Positions 62,956 through 64,000 of a stretch of DNA of 64,000 bases are shown here, piece after piece. Numbering within the stretch: the stretch's first letter is position 1; each line of letters begins with the position of its first letter. The position numbers were made by a program, and so were the translations under genes. The notes beneath the pieces are model-generated. The model did no database searches. It saw only the letters and a program-made list of their open reading frames with translations, and was not told where the DNA came from. This DNA is from Pseudarthrobacter sp. NamB4 (GTDB taxonomy: Bacteria > Actinomycetota > Actinomycetes > Actinomycetales > Micrococcaceae), in the NCBI RefSeq assembly GCF_005796185.1, contig NZ_VAHM01000011.1, positions 62,001 to 126,000 of the forward strand, given 5' to 3'.

Positions 62956-64000
62956 TCAGTTCTCCGCGGCCGCCCTCACCTGGGCTTTGTCATGCTCTGC
63001 ATGGGCCTGGCGCAACTGATCCAGGAACTCGGTTTCGTTCCGGATGAGCTTCTTGTACTTCTCGGGGAGCTTACGGATCTGCTCTTCCTCGCGGCACATG
63101 GCAGCGAAGATTTTGTCCCGCTCGTTCATGTCCGTTTCGTAGTTGAGGTCCAGATACTCAATCGCATGCCGGCGGGCCCCGGAGACGGCGTTCTTGGCCT
63201 TGCCCTTGGGGCTGAATATGGACGCCAGAACCGTAACCAGCAGGACGCCGAGGATCACGCTGAGGGAAACGCCGGTGCTGACTTCCACCACGTTGACGTG
63301 CTGGCCGTCATTGATGAACGGCAGGGTGTTCTCGTGCAGGGCGTGCAGAATGAGCTTCACGCCGATGAAGCCCAGGATGGCGGCCAGGCCGTAGGACAGG
63401 AAGATCAGCCGGTCCAGCAGGCCGTCGATCAGGAAGAACAGCTGCCGCAGGCCCATCAGTGAAAACGCCGTGGCCGTGAACACGATGAACACGTTCTGGG
63501 TGAGGCCGAAGATGGCCGGGATGGAGTCCAGGGCGAAGAGGATGTCCGTGCCGCCGATGGCCACCATCACCAGGAGCATCGGGGTAAGGACGCGCTTGCC
63601 GTTCTCCACAGTGAAGAGCTTGTCGCCGTCAAAGTGTGCCGACGCCGGAAGGTACTTCTTGGCGAGCCGGACCACCAGGCCCTCGGAGTCGTCGTCGTGG
63701 CTGTCCGGCTTGAGCAGGTTGCCCGCGGTGATCAGGAGGATCAGCCCGAAGATGTAGAACACCCACGCGAAGCTGTTGATCAGCGCGGCGCCTAGGAAGA
63801 TGAAGCCGGTGCGGGCGATGAGCGAAAAGACGATGCCGAACAGCAGCACCTTCTGCTGGTCAGCCCGGGGCACCCGGAAGCTGGCCATGATGATGAGGAA
63901 CACGAACAGGTTGTCTACGGACAGCGCCTTCTCCGTGATGTATCCGGCGAAATATTCGGCACCCATGGTGGTTCCGCCGAACACCAGCACCCCGAGCCCG
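62956..64000 (-). CDS. TerC-family membrane protein (5' end cut by window)
   Basis: At least 348 codons visible; the frame runs off the right edge (GLGVLVFGG...), so about 50-60 residues are missing. TerC hallmarks: KALSVDNLFVFLIIM, FGIVFSLIARTGFIF and TDILFALDSIPAIFGLT, with acidic residues inside the membrane that bind metal. The C-terminal 75 residues are a charged, helical cytoplasmic tail (ERDKIFAAMCREEEQIRKLP). TerC proteins are implicated in manganese export and protein metalation. Confidence 0.9.
   Translation of the reverse strand, partial: GLGVLVFGGTTMGAEYFAGYITEKALSVDNLFVFLIIMASFRVPRADQQKVLLFGIVFSLIARTGFIFLGAALINSFAWVFYIFGLILLITAGNLLKPDSHDDDSEGLVVRLAKKYLPASAHFDGDKLFTVENGKRVLTPMLLVMVAIGGTDILFALDSIPAIFGLTQNVFIVFTATAFSLMGLRQLFFLIDGLLDRLIFLSYGLAAILGFIGVKLILHALHENTLPFINDGQHVNVVEVSTGVSLSVILGVLLVTVLASIFSPKGKAKNAVSGARRHAIEYLDLNYETDMNERDKIFAAMCREEEQIRKLPEKYKKLIRNETEFLDQLRQAHAEHDKAQVRAAAEN

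Overview
The window is about 64 kb of high-GC DNA, densely packed with genes. Several genes point to an actinobacterium of the Arthrobacter/Pseudarthrobacter type (Micrococcaceae): frequent GTG and TTG starts with good Shine-Dalgarno sequences, an Rpf/LysM resuscitation factor, a BsaP-type biotin synthase partner, a DUF6318-type lipoprotein and the style of the inositol locus. This assignment is inferred from gene content, not from a marker gene. No rRNA, tRNA, CRISPR array, insertion sequence or prophage was seen. Both ends of the window cut genes (iolD on the left, terC on the right).

1-17.9 kb is an inositol catabolism locus. The order is iolD (partial), iolA, iolE, iolG, an iolH-type isomerase and an MFS sugar/inositol porter closed by a terminator. 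A three-part sugar-type ABC transporter follows, then four more Gfo/Idh/MocA oxidoreductases and a hydroxypyruvate-isomerase-like protein. On the other strand lie a GntR/UTRA regulator and iolB, flanked by a decayed LacI-type regulator and the tail of a second MFS porter. Several strong hairpins sit between genes of the forward operon.

18-29.8 kb holds a LOG-like protein, a membrane-anchored zinc metalloprotease with a ferritin-like/VIT1 metal transporter, and a small acidic protein. Next is a probable guanidino-compound locus: XRE-cupin regulator, ureohydrolase, ThDP decarboxylase and the wreck of a sodium:solute symporter. A MarR regulator with a DHA2 drug exporter follows, then a thioesterase and a small membrane protein.

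29.9-37.1 kb contains McrB and McrC (modified-DNA restriction), a two-component system with an HPt-like protein that lacks its histidine, an orphan Vsr mismatch endonuclease and a flavin-oxidoreductase fragment. 37.1-43.4 kb contains bsaP-bioB, an NCS1 permease, two exported proteins and an Old Yellow Enzyme.

43.6-64 kb is mostly housekeeping or conserved hypothetical: Tex, a ZIP-like transporter, DUF2071, DUF1622, an SDR protein, a NERD protein, an MSMEG_6728-like protein, Rpf, a short UvrA, an adenine/adenosine deaminase, acylphosphatase, a large nuclease-helicase fusion and TerC. It also holds the most unusual gene of the window (57795-58718), which joins an Mrr_N-like winged helix, a Lys/Ala-rich histone-like linker and a pullulanase-type X25 carbohydrate-binding-like module.
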